NCBI RefSeq assembly: GCF_003265705.1
Contig: NW_020312827.1
Location: forward strand, 16,046,182 to 16,110,181
DNA length: 64,000 bases
DNA from: Callorhinus ursinus
Lineage: Eukaryota > Chordata > Mammalia > Carnivora > Otariidae
Reading direction: 5' to 3'
Shown here: positions 1 through 11,545 of the stretch, in pieces
Numbering within the stretch: the first letter of the stretch is position 1
Layout: each line of letters opens with the position of its first letter
Notes under the pieces: model-generated
Told to the model about the DNA's origin: nothing
Seen by the model: only the letters and a program-made list of their open reading frames with translations
Databases searched by the model: none
Program-made: the position numbers and the translations under genes

Positions 1-273
1 TATGTATATATAAAATCTTATTCTGAAAGGAATAATTATCTTCCTTTTTATGTTATGTAGACCATACAAGAGAGACTACCTGAGTATTGGGACTAAAAAA
101 AAAAAAAGGAAAAAGGGATAAATCTTGTCAGTTTGATATTTAATTTTACATTTAACAGGAAAAATAAAACCTCTTTACTTTTAAGAGGAAGAAGGTTACT
201 GAAAAAAAATCTGACCTGAGATCAAGAAACATATGCCTTATTGCTAATTTACCACATATTGTATTTTTCAGTG

Positions 274-463
274 TTTTTTTTTTTTAAGATTTTATTTATT
301 TGTTAGAGACAGACAGATAGCAAGAGAGCACAAGCAGGGAAGAGAGGGAGAAGCAGGCTCTGCTCTGAGCAGGGAGCCAGATGCAGGACTGGATTCAAGG
401 ATCCTGGGATCATGACCTGAGCCGAAGGCAGACACTTAACCTACTGAGCCACCCAGGCATCCT
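274..463 (-). mobile_element. Carnivore tRNA-Lys SINE (CAN SINE / SINEC)
   Basis: The plus strand reads the SINE backwards: a T-run and 'aagattttatttatt' (complement of the A-rich tail), a purine-rich middle, 'gggatcatgacctgagccg', and 'gagccacccaggcatcct' (complement of the head). The box-A and box-B-like tRNA segments are in the head. It appears complete with modest divergence. No convincing target-site duplication was found. Confidence 0.93.
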
Positions 464-505
464 GTTGTTGTTTGTGCTTTAGTATATTTGTTTCTCTGTT
501 TAATT

Positions 506-733
506 CTTTTTTTTTTTTGAGAGAGAGTACTAGTGAGCCTATGGAAGGGGGCAGTGGGAAAGGGTAGAGGGAGAGGAGGACAGCGAAAATCTTAAGTACA
601 CTCCATGCCCAGTGTGGAACCTGATGCAGGGCTCCACGCATGGGGCTTGACAAGGGACTCGATTCCAGGACCCTGAGATTATGACCTGAGCCAAAATCAA
701 GGGTTTAACGGACTGAGCCATCCAGGCGCCCCT
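506..733 (-). mobile_element. Carnivore tRNA-Lys SINE
   Basis: A second antisense SINE lies only about 40 bp from the previous one. The tail complement is a T-run followed by 'gagagagagtactag', and the head complement is 'ggactgagccatccaggcg'. It is older, with several substitutions and an irregular CT region. The 60- and 70-codon minus-strand reading frames here are SINE sequence, not genes. Confidence 0.9.
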
Positions 734-1549
734 CTGTGTATAATTCTTAAGTCTTTATCTTCCTCACCTGGAGAAACAGCCTCTGTCATAGTCAGCAATT
801 TTGATCCCTCAGTAATCACGTTGGAGCTTTTTTAAAGTAATCTATAGTCTGCCCTATGTGGTTTAAGGCATCACTATTTCTAAATTCCAACAAGAAAATG
901 ACAAAATAGAAATACAAATGGCTGCAAACTAGAGGAACATTTCATTAGGTAACCTGAAGCAATGAAAGGAACTTTGTAATGCCATTACATTTTTGTGAAA
1001 ATGTTTTAGGGCTAACACTAAGTATTTACCACAAGACTTCCTGCTGTTTAAAAAAACAAACAAGTAAACAAAACCACCATAAACAAAAACAGTGAATGCA
1101 AATAACTTTGCTTTTAAAAATCATATGTTTTTGAAAGTTGGAAAGGACAGTTTTAAAAGTGTTTCACAAGGCAGGAATATGTTGCATGGGTACTAAATTT
1201 TAAACTCTAAGAGGGAATTACATTAAATTGCACTAAATGGTACTCTTCATTGAATACAATTTGGGATGAATATAAAGAATGAAATTTCTCCATAAAAGTT
1301 GGCCATGTTTATATCCTTTGTACCAGTAATTGTGACCAACTGTCATTCTTATTACATCACAAGAGACAAGTCCCTTTGGTGATTGAGAACAGTTAGCACC
1401 AGGTACTTTTCTGGTTTTCAATGAAATGAAAAGTTATCTTTTATAAAAATAAAACCTCACTATTAACTTCTTAGGTGTTATCAGTATTTGGTAAGGCTAA
1501 ACAATTAAGAATAATACTAATGTACAATTTTAAACGTAAGTACGAACAA
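734..1549. other. Unassigned AT-rich DNA
   Basis: I recognise no gene, repeat family or splice-bounded exon. The 62-codon minus-strand frame at 1233-1421 has no recognisable domain and begins in AT-rich sequence. Confidence 0.6.
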
Positions 1550-1605
1550 AGACCGTAGTACATAGTAGACAACCAATAAATATTGGTGGAATAAATAAAT
1601 GATTT
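1550..1605 (+). mobile_element. L2/MIR-type 3' end fragment (tentative)
   Basis: 'acatagtagacaaccaataa' followed by 'atattggtggaataaataaa' resembles the shared end of MIR and L2 elements (cacatagtag..., caataaatatt...). It is too short to separate the two families. Confidence 0.45.
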
Positions 1606-1861
1606 TTTTTTTTAAACATTTTGACTTTGCTTTCTCATTTTAAAATCACTTCCAAATCTGGTCCTTAGTTTGATGCAACATTAATTGCATTGACAACAGC
1701 ATTATTTTGTGAATTAAATCTTAGAAAGCATATTAAGTTGTTGTTGAATGAATAAATGGAATTATTATTTTCTTGCCTTTTATAACTTTGGGAATACGAC
1801 TGTGGAGAGGTTAAAAGAATCTGGTAATGATGTTAGCTGATCAGCAAGCCTATTTTTTTTT

Positions 1862-2210
1862 TCTTTTTGGCCCCAGAATTAGACTGCATTTCCTAAACTC
1901 CTTTGCAATTAAGTGGGGCCATGTGTCTGAGTCTAGTCAATGTTTAGTTCATATGTGTTTTTTCTAGGACTTGCCCATAAAAATCCCCCAAGTCCCTCCT
2001 AGATGTCCTCTCTCTCTTACTAGCTTGGTGATCTTGGAAACCATTTATTAAAGAAGACAAAACCAAAGCTAAGATTTGGTGCTGGATCACCACTTGGACT
2101 AATCAGAAACCTAAGTTAAAATATCATTTGGGTGAGGTGAGAAGTAAACATATGGTGGTAAGCCTCTGACATTTGATGTTCCATCTGTTAGTGCAGTAGC
2201 AATTCCCAAA
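1862..2210 (+). mobile_element. Ancient MLT1-type LTR (ERVL-MaLR)
   Basis: The pattern matches old MLT1 LTRs in sense orientation: 'ttgcccataaaaatccccca' in the middle, then 'ggtggtaagcctctgacatt' and a 'gttagtgcagtagcaa' segment that corresponds to the usual 'ttacagcagcataacc' end. It is diverged and has no internal viral coding sequence. The subfamily cannot be assigned by eye. Confidence 0.55.
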
Positions 2211-2214
2211 TCAA

Positions 2215-2735
2215 ATGTTTTGGGGTTTTTTGTAGAGCTAAAAGTAAGTTAGCAAAAATCCAGGATTAAAGGTTTTCTGAAAGGTGTTTTTCTTTATCTA
2301 ATTCAAATTTAGTTTAAATTAAGCTTATAAATCTTCATTAAGTTTTACTGAAATATTAGTTGAAATGAAATGGAATGGAAAAACATGACCTCTCTAAGAT
2401 AGCATGCATGTCAATATTAATATTTTGAAAGGTGACTAAAGCCACTCATGTTTATAGCATTTTCTCCTATTTTAAATGGGACCAAAAATAATACAGAAAG
2501 ATTCATTGTCCTTTTAGCATCTTCAAAGTAATAGATGCCATTTAATTTTATATATTTTTGTTATGCATGACAACAGGCTTAAAATTTTAGATGGGAATAC
2601 TAATTAAGATCTGTGATTACTTGGAGTATCTACTGTCAGAAAATGAAGATAATCTCTACTATATTGAAGACATTGTGAAAAATTTTAACTTATCCCATTG
2701 CAACTAACTCAAAGCTATACACACTTACTCAGATA
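2215..2735. other. Unassigned AT-rich DNA
   Basis: No recognisable repeat, exon or RNA structure was seen. Confidence 0.55.
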
Positions 2736-2880
2736 TATATATATAATTTAATAAAATAAAAATAATAAATATAAAAATATATACACATATACAAAATAAA
2801 TATATAAAATGATTATACATTTAAATAAAATTATAAATAATATTTATATGTATAAATTATATATACAAATAAATAAAAGG
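2736..2880. repeat. AT-rich low-complexity tract
   Basis: The tract consists of TA and AAT-type repeats ('atatatatata', 'aataaaaataataaat', 'ttatatgtataaattata') with almost no G or C over about 145 bp. It is a simple low-complexity sequence with no inferred function. Confidence 0.85.
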
Positions 2881-2939
2881 ATAAAACTGAAATGTTTCTG
2901 CTCCTAAGGCATCTTCCAGTTAATTTTTTTCTCTTACAT

Positions 2940-3852
2940 CTTGTAGCAGACTAGGCTGTTGGTTCCAAAACCATCTCCATTCCTCGTGTCTTCCTTGCTA
3001 TAAACCTCAGTTTTTTTCAGCTACTAGTCTGAGACTCCTATATCTGAGTAAAAATAGACCCATCCCTTTTTCTATCAGATCAATGAGGTATTAAGAAGAA
3101 GTTAGCCAGAGGGATTCTAGGGAAGATTTTTCTTTTCTAATAAAAGAGACTCATGCAGAGAAAATCTCTGCTGAGATCACTCCTTTTCTTTCTTCTTTGA
3201 ATGAAGTTAAAGGGACATAAGGCTTGGAGATAGTACAGCCAACTAGCAAGCATGACAGAAAGGTCAAGAGAACTACACAAAGGCCATCCAGAACTCCTAC
3301 TGCGTTAGTGCTGTGCCCATGGGAATCAGTGCTAGCAACTGCTAATCTTAGGTTTTCAGATATTTTGAGAGGGTCCTTATAATTTAATGCCCCTGTAGCA
3401 GATGTGATTGGTGCCCTGCCCATGCTCTCTACTTTAGAGTGCAACCACTTGACTTTTAATTGACAACACCTGTATTCTTTCCTTAAGCATTTTTTCAGTC
3501 CTCCAGAGCCAGCTCTGCCACCCAATTAGCAAACCAGAAGTGTTCAGGGAGCACTGCTATCCCCCCCGCCGCCAAGAGCAGGCCTCAACCGAAAAGGGAG
3601 AAGGCAGATGGTGCATGAATATGTCCCTCCTTGAGTGAGTAACATGGTTTACCCTAGTACCCAGAGTTCCCACATGGCTAAGCTCCAGATAGCTACAGTG
3701 GTATTATTGCTTGATAACAATCCTTATTGGCTCACTTTGAATCCTCCCATTTGATCTCCTTTACGAGTATTTCCTGGGATCTCCAAATAAATTAAATGTA
3801 CTCTAATCTTTGCTGTAGGATTTGTTTCTGTGAAAATCCAAACTAAGACAGC
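2940..3852 (+). mobile_element. Probable old LTR-like repeat, boundaries uncertain
   Basis: The right end ('ttcctgggatctccaaataa' ... 'gtgaaaatccaaactaagac') resembles a mammalian LTR terminus I recall as 'cccaaataaactacttgcac ... ggggaacccaaactaagaca'. The left boundary is a guess from a 'tgtagcagac' start, so the 0.9 kb span may include unrelated DNA. A 124-codon minus-strand frame (3151-3525) lies inside. Its product has no domain I recognise, and I do not call it a gene. Confidence 0.35.
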
Positions 3853-4275
3853 TTTTATTAATCGAATTTAAAAGATACACATCTGCCATATGATTTTCTT
3901 TGTTGAGTTATAAATATAAAGGATTATTCTAGCAGTTGATATAAAATATAATATAATATGTTAGATTTTCTTTTCCTCATATTGTTTATGGTATGATTTG
4001 ATCCTCACTTTATCCCTGATTTATAATTAAGTGTAAGTATTTTTTTATCAATATAATTGAAGGTTTTGTTTAAAATAGCATTTGGGTGGCATCCTCCAAT
4101 GAAAATTTCCTAATTAACCACTAAAATATATTTGAAAGAAAAAAAAATGAAAAAGACATAAGAAATTAAAAAAAATGGCAATATAAAGAACAAAACTATC
4201 AATTTACTTCCTGGCTCTTAGAAAAATTGTCATTTAGTATAAAACAGAAAACAATGAATTAAAAAATAAAAAATA
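3853..4275. other. Unassigned AT-rich DNA
   Basis: No recognisable feature. The end is A-rich and merges with the SINE insertion site. Confidence 0.55.
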
Positions 4276-4532
4276 GGGGCGCCTGGGTGGCTCAATTGAT
4301 GAGCGTCTGCCTTCGGCTTAGGTCATGGTCCCGAGATCCTGGGATCAAGCCCCGCATCGAGCCCCGCATCGAGCCCCGCATCGGGCTCCCTGCTCAGCGG
4401 GAAGCCTGCTTCTCCCTCTCCCACTCTCTCTGCTTGTGTTCCCTCTCTCGCTGTATCTCCCTCTTTCTCTGTCAAATAAATAAATAAAATCTTTAAAAAA
4501 AAAATAAATAAAAAATAAAAAATAAAAAATAA
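4276..4532 (+). mobile_element. Carnivore tRNA-Lys SINE with internal 12-bp triplication
   Basis: The head is 'ggggcgcctgggtggctca', the body is 'ccttcggctt ... gggctccctgctcagcggg', and the tail is 'aaataaataaataaaatctt' followed by an (AAAAAT)n tail. Just after 'gggatc' the 12-bp unit 'gagccccgcatc' occurs three times in a row (4347-4358 as 'aagccccgcatc', then 4359-4370 and 4371-4382). The standard element has one copy. A-rich flanks hide the target-site duplication. The 66- and 73-codon frames are SINE-derived. Confidence 0.96.
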
Positions 4533-4534
4533 AT

Positions 4535-4962
4535 GGGTTTCTTTGAGCTACCACAAAAATTATCACAAATTTGGCAGCTTAAAACAATAGAAATTTGTTC
4601 TCTCAGTTCTGAAGACCAGAAGTCCAAAATAAAAATGTGGACTTGGCTGGCTTTTTTTGGCCCTGAGGGAAATCCTTTCCTTGCTGCTCCCCCAGCCTCT
4701 ACAAGTTGCTAGTGATGTCTGCCTCTGTTTCCCTTGGCCTCACCTCTGAGTCACAGTATCTCAAATATCACTCTCTTTTCTATTCAAAGCTTACTAGTTA
4801 TTGGATTTAGGGTCCATTCTAAATTCAATATAATCTCACCTTGAAATCTCTAACTTTATTACATCTGTAAAGACTTTATTTCCTCATAAGATCATATTGA
4901 CAGGTACTCAGGCTTAGGACTTTGACTTAACTTTTTGGGGGGATATAATTCAACCTACTACA
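4535..4962 (-). mobile_element. MLT1-type LTR (ERVL-MaLR), antisense
   Basis: The plus strand shows the reverse complement of an MLT1 LTR: 'ggcagcttaaaacaatagaa', 'gttctgaagaccagaagtcc', 'ttggatttagggtccattct', 'taattacatctg'-like sequence, then 'tttttggggggatataatt' and a terminal 'caacctactaca'. It is a nearly full-length solitary LTR with no internal sequence beside it. Confidence 0.8.
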
Positions 4963-5137
4963 ATGGGTAAGATCAAAAGGAGATACATGAAAATGAAATA
5001 TACAGTAACAAAATTTAAAGCTGCATCTGAGGCAGAAAACAGCTGAATAGAAACAGTAGGAGATTAAATCAATGAATGTATGATAAATAACAAGCTCTCC
5101 CAGAGTCAGGGGAAAGGACAAAGAGCTCAGATGTGAT

Positions 5138-5167
5138 GAAAGAAAGAAAGAGAGAGAGAGAAAGGGA

Positions 5168-5251
<84 letters not shown>

Positions 5252-5390
5252 GAAAAAAAAGAAAGAAAGAAGAAAGAAACAAAGAAAGAAAGAAAGAAAG
5301 AGGGAGGGAGGGAAGGATGGGATGAAGGAAAGAGAAAGAAAGAAAGAAAAAGAAAAGAAAGAAAGAAAGAAAGAAAAGAAGAAAGAAGGA
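5138..5390. repeat. (GAAA)n polypurine microsatellite, about 250 bp
   Basis: The tract is almost pure GAAA with short GA and GGGA interruptions, all purine on the plus strand. Its complementary frames give Lys/Arg/Glu-rich or Phe/Ser/Leu-rich peptides of about 100-140 codons. These are artefacts of the repeat. Confidence 0.97.
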
Positions 5391-6549
5391 ATTAGTACTA
5401 ATAAAGGAAAGCCAACCACTGAATTATAGGAGGATCTGAGGAAGAGTACAAAAAACAAAACAAGTGAAGCACAAACAATACTCATAGACATAATTGAAGA
5501 AGAAATTTCATAGTTGAAAAGGACTTCTAACTATAGCTATCCTGATTGAAAAACCTCATCATGCATCAGGGAAAATCAGTTTTGAGAAAGTCACTTCTCC
5601 TTTCATGAAATGTGAAAATAAAGATCCTTCTAAGTATTTATTCACAATAACAAGAATATAACACCAAAAACAAGATAAAATTCAAACACGCTTCCGATTT
5701 CTTCTATAGCATATTAAATGTTAAGAGACACTTTAGAGATTTGAGGGACAAACTCTATGACTAAAAGACTTCTCTTGCTAGGCAAGTTGCAGCATAAAGA
5801 AATTAGAGGAATCTCAGGATAACAATAATAACTGAACAATATCAAACATAGTGGTGAACTGTCAACTAGTTTCAGTTCATTTAATTCCCAACACCAACTT
5901 TATTAATTAGGTAATACTATCCTATTTTTTCTGGGGAGCGATGTGAGGCTTGAGGAGGTAAAGAAATTGTGCTTATAATGAATGTTATAGGTTATTTGTG
6001 TAAGGAAAAAAAGTGGGAATTATTTCTATCATGTAACCCTTTTTGAAATATTTCTTAAACTATGCAATAGAGACAAATAAAAATGAATCAAAATTTAAAA
6101 TTCAAGACCTGCTGTTGATCACTAAGATCAGTTATGTAGTACAGTACCGATAATTGTCTAATTACAAATATCAGTTGATATACTCGAAAGGGAAGGTATA
6201 AAATGAACAAAAGTATTTTAGTAACCACAAGAAGAATCTAATTCTCTAAATTAAAAAAGAAAATATGAATTTGAATTGAATATTACTTTTCAGATTTTAT
6301 ATCGAGGCTTAAAAGTATCCTGTTTAACATTTAGTTATATAATAAAAAGAGAAAAGCTAAAGAATATTTATGAATAAACAAAGAGAATTACCACTGGACT
6401 TATAAATAGCACACAGATCTTCCAGCCACTGAAGAAAAGAGAAATAAACAAAACAAATATTATATTGTTGGGAAATTTAGCCTTTGGGAAAAATTTACAT
6501 TTAAGTCTCTTTTTATTTTGAATAAAAAGCAGGTGAAAGAACACATGTA
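5391..6549. other. Unassigned AT-rich DNA
   Basis: I see no exon or clear repeat. Parts may be very old L1 sequence, but I cannot support that by eye. Confidence 0.45.
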
Positions 6550-7232
6550 CACTCTTACATTCACAAAATTAGAGGGTTAAAGAGTTAAATATAAAAAAGT
6601 TAAAAGAATAAAAAAATGAGGAAAATATAGCTTAAAATGTATTTAATCTTCTTATGCAGAAAGACATCTGCAATGTTAAGTATAATAGAAACAATTAAAA
6701 AGAAAATAAAGGAGCTATTGACCACCAAAAAATTAGTATTTATTAAAAACAGAATAAACACAGTAAGAGGCAATTAACAAATTGGAAAAGCTATTTTCCA
6801 CTAATATTTTAAGTAAGTGATTAGGACCCCAAATGAAACTAAGTGCATTTAGATTGTCAAAAAAAATATTTAAAGTCCAACAGAAAAATATATTTCAGCC
6901 CAAAGTAATTCAAATAAACAGAAATAAAGCCAAGGTGGCCTTAAATTTGACAATGTCAAATTCAACAAACACACACACACCAGGGTACGATTTTCCTTCA
7001 CCAAATGGATGACAATTAAGAGACACTAGTTAGGGTGAGATCATCTAGGAACTATCATATGGCAATAGTATAAATTGATAAAACTTTTCCATAAAGCAAT
7101 ATGATAATATGCAGTAAAAAAAACACTTTGGAATATTGACTTCAAAAGTACTCAGTCCTACATCTATGAATCTATTACTATAAGCACAATCAGAAAACAC
7201 AAATGAAGATTAGTTGCTGAGATATTCTTTGC
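6550..7232 (+). mobile_element. Old L1 (L1M) ORF2 end / 3' UTR relic, sense
   Basis: 'caattaacaaattggaaaag', 'taaagcaatatgataatatg' and 'tcagtcctacatctatgaat' follow the order seen at the 3' end of old mammalian L1 ('ggcaatttggcaatat', 'acccagcaattccactt'). It is heavily decayed, with no open frame. Confidence 0.45.
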
Positions 7233-7236
7233 TGCA

Positions 7237-7254
7237 TCTTTTTCTTTCTTTTTT

Positions 7255-7285
<31 letters not shown>

Positions 7286-7290
7286 CTTTC

Positions 7291-7369
<79 letters not shown>

Positions 7370-7446
7370 TTCTTTCTTTCTTGTTCTTTCTCTCTCTCTC
7401 TCTCTCTCCCCTCCCTCCCTCCCTTCCTCCCTTCCTTCCTTTCTCT
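7237..7446. repeat. (TTTC)n/(TC)n polypyrimidine microsatellite
   Basis: This is about 210 bp of TTTC and TC units ending in CCCT/TTCC units, pyrimidine-only on the plus strand apart from one G. It directly abuts an antisense L1 3' end, so it probably grew from the A-rich tail of that L1 (GAAA on the minus strand). The 80-codon frame is an artefact. Confidence 0.96.
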
Positions 7447-7527
7447 TTATTTATAGTTTTTTACTGAAATTTAGTTGACACACAATGTTACATTAGTTTC
7501 AGGTGTACAATGTGATTTGACCTGTTG
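7447..7527 (-). mobile_element. L1 3' end fragment, antisense
   Basis: 'tttactgaaatttagttgac' and 'acattagtttcaggtgtaca' are the reverse complement of a widespread L1 3' UTR terminus. It is truncated at about 80 bp, and its tail side is the adjoining microsatellite. Confidence 0.75.
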
Positions 7528-8585
7528 TAAAAATAACAAACTATTTGAATAAAAGCAAGTAGAAACAGCCAATATATTAAGGTATCAACGGCGGAATATT
7601 CAGAGTAGTCTTCTTTTCCTTCTTACATTTTTATGTACTCTCTTGTTTCCAAGCAGCAGGTATCATTATGTTAGTCAGGTGAAAATAAAGTATTTCTTCC
7701 TTTTTTCTCTTGTTCAAAATCGATACAGTAAGATAACATTAATATATTTTACTTATTTTAATAATATGCTGGTTACTATCTTTACCATTTGACATAGATG
7801 GTCTGAATCAATCATCATGTTAATATAAGAAGATAATATTAGATACTCCTAGGAAGAGCAAAATATAGTTCAGAATATTGAAGTCTTAGACCTGCCTGTG
7901 AATATGTATCTGGGTGATTCCACTTTTTCAGGCAGTTTCCCTCTGCCTCCTGGAATGAAGTTTAGCAAAAGTCAGTCACTGGTACCTACTTTACCTTTCT
8001 GCCACAACAGCAACCTGTTGTCAGGGAATTCGCTGGAGGAAGTGGTAAGGACCTTGAGATACATGCCCTTCGTAATGGTAATATTGCCCATTACCCAGAG
8101 GAAAAGCTTCCAGGTGTTAAAAATGACCTTTTGCTCTCTCCAGATGGTGTCTGTCAATTGCAACCAATATATATTTAAGCAGAAGTTGGGGGGAGTCTAG
8201 ACGGATCAAAGTGTTTGACAGCTGTCAAAAAAAGCCAACTGCTCTATAAATGACTTTAAAATATAGTAGCTAATGACTGAGAAAATACTTAAACATGAGA
8301 AAAGGATAATCTCTTTTCATGTATTTCCTTAAATATATTTTCCTCAATGACAATTCCATATTTGATCTATTATATGCCATATGTATACAATATTTCACCA
8401 AATTTTATAAATTATATACATATATATGCAATATATAACTCTCTAAAAATTGCACCCTCTTCGCCTCCTCCCTTGCAGAGAATAATATATGACAGTGAAA
8501 AAAAATGTGTTGACTGGCAAATTAAATTAATTTCATCAAGTGTGATTTAATAGAATATAAGTATCACGAGACAGGGATTATTTAC
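7528..8585. other. Unassigned DNA with a 100-codon plus-strand frame
   Basis: The frame at 7898-8200 encodes a 100-residue peptide with no motif or family I recognise, no ribosome-context support and no nearby exon. A chance frame is the simplest reading. It overlaps an antisense 63-codon frame, which also suggests chance. Confidence 0.5.
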
Positions 8586-8589
8586 TATA

Positions 8590-8665
8590 CTGGGTACTGA
8601 TATGTACTAAATATTTAGAAAGGAGCCTGGAACATAATAAGTGCTCAGTAAATCTGGTTGAGTAA
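8590..8665 (+). mobile_element. MIR/L2-type fragment
   Basis: 'aaggagcctggaacataata' and 'agtgctcagtaaatctggtt' match the end shared by MIR and L2 ('agtgcctggcacatagtagg', 'gctcaataaat'). Confidence 0.6.
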
Positions 8666-10377
8666 TCAGGAAGAGAAACAACTCAGTGGATAAAAGAGCA
8701 TTAGAAAAATTAGTGTCCATCTATGCATTCATCCAATATTCACTGAGTATCTAATATATTGAGGCAATGGAAAATACCTGGGCTAAATACTCCTACCTAA
8801 AGGAACTGATTTGATTTATTCTAGTGGAATTTTTATTACAACTGATAAAACAAGGAAAAGGACACTGCTGAAAAATGATTAAACTTCTCTGCATTTTTCC
8901 CAAAAACTGAGAATTTCTAAAAATATATATATACTTCAAATTTCAATCTAGATAGTTTAAATGCAACTTTTGTTTAGAGAACTCATTAGAATAGATATTT
9001 CAAGTTTTTATGTAAATTAGCTGAGATTGTCACACTTAATTTTGTGGTTATTTTTCTGAGTAAATTTTTAACTAGGACGTTTTTTCATATGGTAACATTT
9101 ATTAATTACAGGAGAAATATATAGTATCAGCACTTTTAATACAGTTTTTCTATAGTAAAAGTTAATTTCTTTCCAAACCATAAAAAATTTAACTCTAATG
9201 CTGACTGATACTACAATGAAAGTAGTTATAAACTCATGTTTAGGACTGTATTTAATATGATCGACTGACTGTAAGAACAACATTGGATTGGCAAAGAAAA
9301 GACGCCATTGTCAAACAATGTGGAATGGATTCCATCCTCCTTGTCTTAGGAATAACTATCTTTGAAAGGGTGGATAGGGTTGTTCTAGTCAAAAAGGGCA
9401 GGCTTTGTCCCTGTATCATTTTGACAATGAAGAAAAGTGACAAGAAAAGTGATGAAAAACACATTAAAAGTAAATGAGCATAAGTTGAAATCTCCTTTAA
9501 TGGAAAGTTTCCTGCAATAAGAAAGTCTAATTGAAATAATAAGCTACAGAACCTGGAAGAGGAAGAAGAATGTGTAGCACTTTTGGGAACACAGTGAACT
9601 TAAATATAATATAACCCAACCAAAAGGAAGACATTTCTACCAAGGGTAATCCAGAGCTGCTGTTTGTCTCTTTAGGTGATGACTACCATCAAAGTGACAG
9701 GAAGGATCTGCGTGTCATCTAAATCTGAAGGCAATTTTCATAATAACATTGGAAGGATTGAGACTGGGAATGTACGCATGGATCCAATTGCCATAACCTG
9801 TAACCATCTCAATAGCACAAACGATGGATAAGTCTGTTGCTTCAACTTCCTTTTCCTCGTCTGCTCTATTTTATTACCTGTGACATGTCCTTTTTTGAGA
9901 TGGCCCTTGCAAAGTTATACACAAAGGCAAGTTCACTAGTTTCACATTTCCTGAAGAAAGCCCTTAAATCACAGCTTTAAAAAAGTAGTACAAGTTGATA
10001 GTTTTGGCAACACAAGCATCAGTAATGATGAGGTTCTGAAATTGGTGTGTCATTATATTATTTCTCACGTGAAAATGACCTTTCAGATATGACTATCATC
10101 TTTAAGACTGACCTGGCATATTAAAGATGATGATACATATTATTACAATATTTTCCTCCATAAACTTCAGCTAACAATCATGAGTCACTAGGATTAAATT
10201 CTGAAGAATTGGCTTCTAGGTCCTGATCTTTTAAAGTCCTGACAACATATATCTTTGTAGAATATATTCTGTGACATAGTCAAACTTTCCTTCTGGGAAA
10301 AGATAAAAGAAGTGATTATAACTTTCAACTGTTTACTGTATTTTGAAGGTTTCAAGAATTAATGTCAAATAGGACAT
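8666..10377. other. Unassigned DNA, mostly AT-rich
   Basis: No repeat family or gene is supportable. Overlapping 64- to 71-codon frames at 9068-9477 on both strands are short and unrelated to any family I know. A stop-free stretch at about 9675-9830 follows a 'tgtctctttag' acceptor-like motif but has no other exon support. Confidence 0.5.
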
Positions 10378-10428
10378 TATATATATATATATCAGCATAT
10401 ATATATATCAGATATATATATCCATATA
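10378..10428. repeat. (TA)n low-complexity tract
   Basis: Two short TA runs ('atatatatatatat', 'atatatatatc') are separated by 'cagc' and 'cagat' interruptions. Confidence 0.85.
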
Positions 10429-10670
10429 TCCAGCACGATGCAACAAGATGGATAGAGAATGAACAAAATAGGCTATTTAAATCGCAGTATAACCCTGAAG
10501 GCCATAAGTAAGCCTTTGGTAATGGTCAACACAATTAGGTAGAAATGCACATATTCACAGACTTTATAATAATGGTAAATCTCTGCTCCAACAAGGGAAA
10601 GTACAACAGATTATTTATAAGTTATGAGTCTTGCTCAAGAAAAATGGACCCTTCAAAATATCTACTGTTT

Positions 10671-10871
10671 GTTTTTTTTTTTTAAAGATTTTATTTATTT
10701 ATTTGACAGAGAAAGAGATAGCGACAGCAGGAACACAAGCAGGGGGAGTGGGCGAGGGAGAAGCAGGCTCCCCACGGAGCAGGGAGCCCGATGCGGGGCT
10801 CGATCCCAGGACCCCGGGATCATGACCTGAGCCGAAGGCAGTCGCTTAACTGACTGAGCCACCCAGGCGCC
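10671..10871 (-). mobile_element. Carnivore tRNA-Lys SINE with target-site duplication
   Basis: This is a full antisense SINE ('aaagattttatttatttat' to 'gagccacccaggcgcc'). Flanking direct repeats 'tcaaaatatctactgttt' (10653-10670) and 'tcaaaaatatctactattt' (10872-10890) are a near-perfect duplication, as made by L1-machinery insertion. Low divergence suggests a relatively young copy. Confidence 0.97.
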
Positions 10872-11204
10872 TCAAAAATATCTACTATTTGAATTGTAGA
10901 AATTAATTTGATATGTTGGCAAAAGGAGTCTGACAAAGACACAGTATTATACTGGATTTTTTATTCATAGTAAATGTAGGGAAGGGGGTGAAAAGAATGA
11001 TAAGCTATTAGTTTTATAGTAAAGAGAAGTTCTTTATAATATAATACTCAAAAAATTATTTAGAAGAAGTAGAATGTAGATTAAAATTGTTAATGTCTTT
11101 TTTTTTTTTTGCCTTCAAGTAACATAAAGGTCAATAAGACATGCTGCCTTTCTCTGTGTGGATTGAGAGTAGCAAACAATTCACATTATATTTGTTAAAC
11201 AAAT

Positions 11205-11545
11205 GTACTAATCCATGCATTCATTATTAAGCATCTATTATGTGTCAGGCACTGTTCTAGGAACTAGGGACTCAATGTGAACAAAATAAGAGAATATTTT
11301 TCCTTATGTATGTGGCATTCTAGAACAAAGAGGCAGACATTTAAAAAAACAAGCAAAATACAGATCTCATTAGGATAGTAATGGATGCTATAGAAAAAAA
11401 ACAAGCTGAGAAGGAGAATAGACAGTGTAATGTTGAGAAGTGAGTTATTTTAAATAGACATTTCAAGTAGCCCTCTCCTATAAGGTAACATTTGAGCAGT
11501 GACCCAAAGAAAGAAGTGGCATGAGGAAAGCCACGTGGCTGTCTG
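11205..11545 (-). mobile_element. L2 LINE fragment, antisense
   Basis: 'gcattcattattaagcatct', 'atgtgtcaggcactgttcta' and further on 'aaggtaacatttgagcagtg' with 'gccacgtggctgtctgg' match the reverse complement of the L2 3' region in the expected order. It is diverged and noncoding. The 105-codon minus-strand frame starting near 11658 is not a gene. Confidence 0.65.

Noticed and set aside
3151..3525. 124-codon minus-strand reading frame
   Set aside because: No domain or family is recognised, it lies in a probable LTR-like repeat, and it has no supporting splice or promoter context.
4276..4400. tRNA-like sequence in SINE heads as a possible tRNA gene
   Set aside because: The tRNA-Lys similarity belongs to the carnivore SINE. 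The body and A-tail follow and no functional tRNA fold is intact.
5069..5491. 140-codon Phe/Ser/Leu-rich and 98-codon Lys/Glu-rich frames
   Set aside because: Translations of the (GAAA)n microsatellite on opposite strands.
7898..8200. 100-codon plus-strand reading frame with an ordinary-looking peptide
   Set aside because: No homology can be recognised and there is an overlapping antisense frame. This length is expected by chance in 64 kb.
9670..9832. Possible exon: acceptor-like 'tgtctctttag' followed by about 50 stop-free codons
   Set aside because: No clear donor site, no recognisable protein similarity, and the frame ends in a stop. One acceptor-like motif is not evidence.
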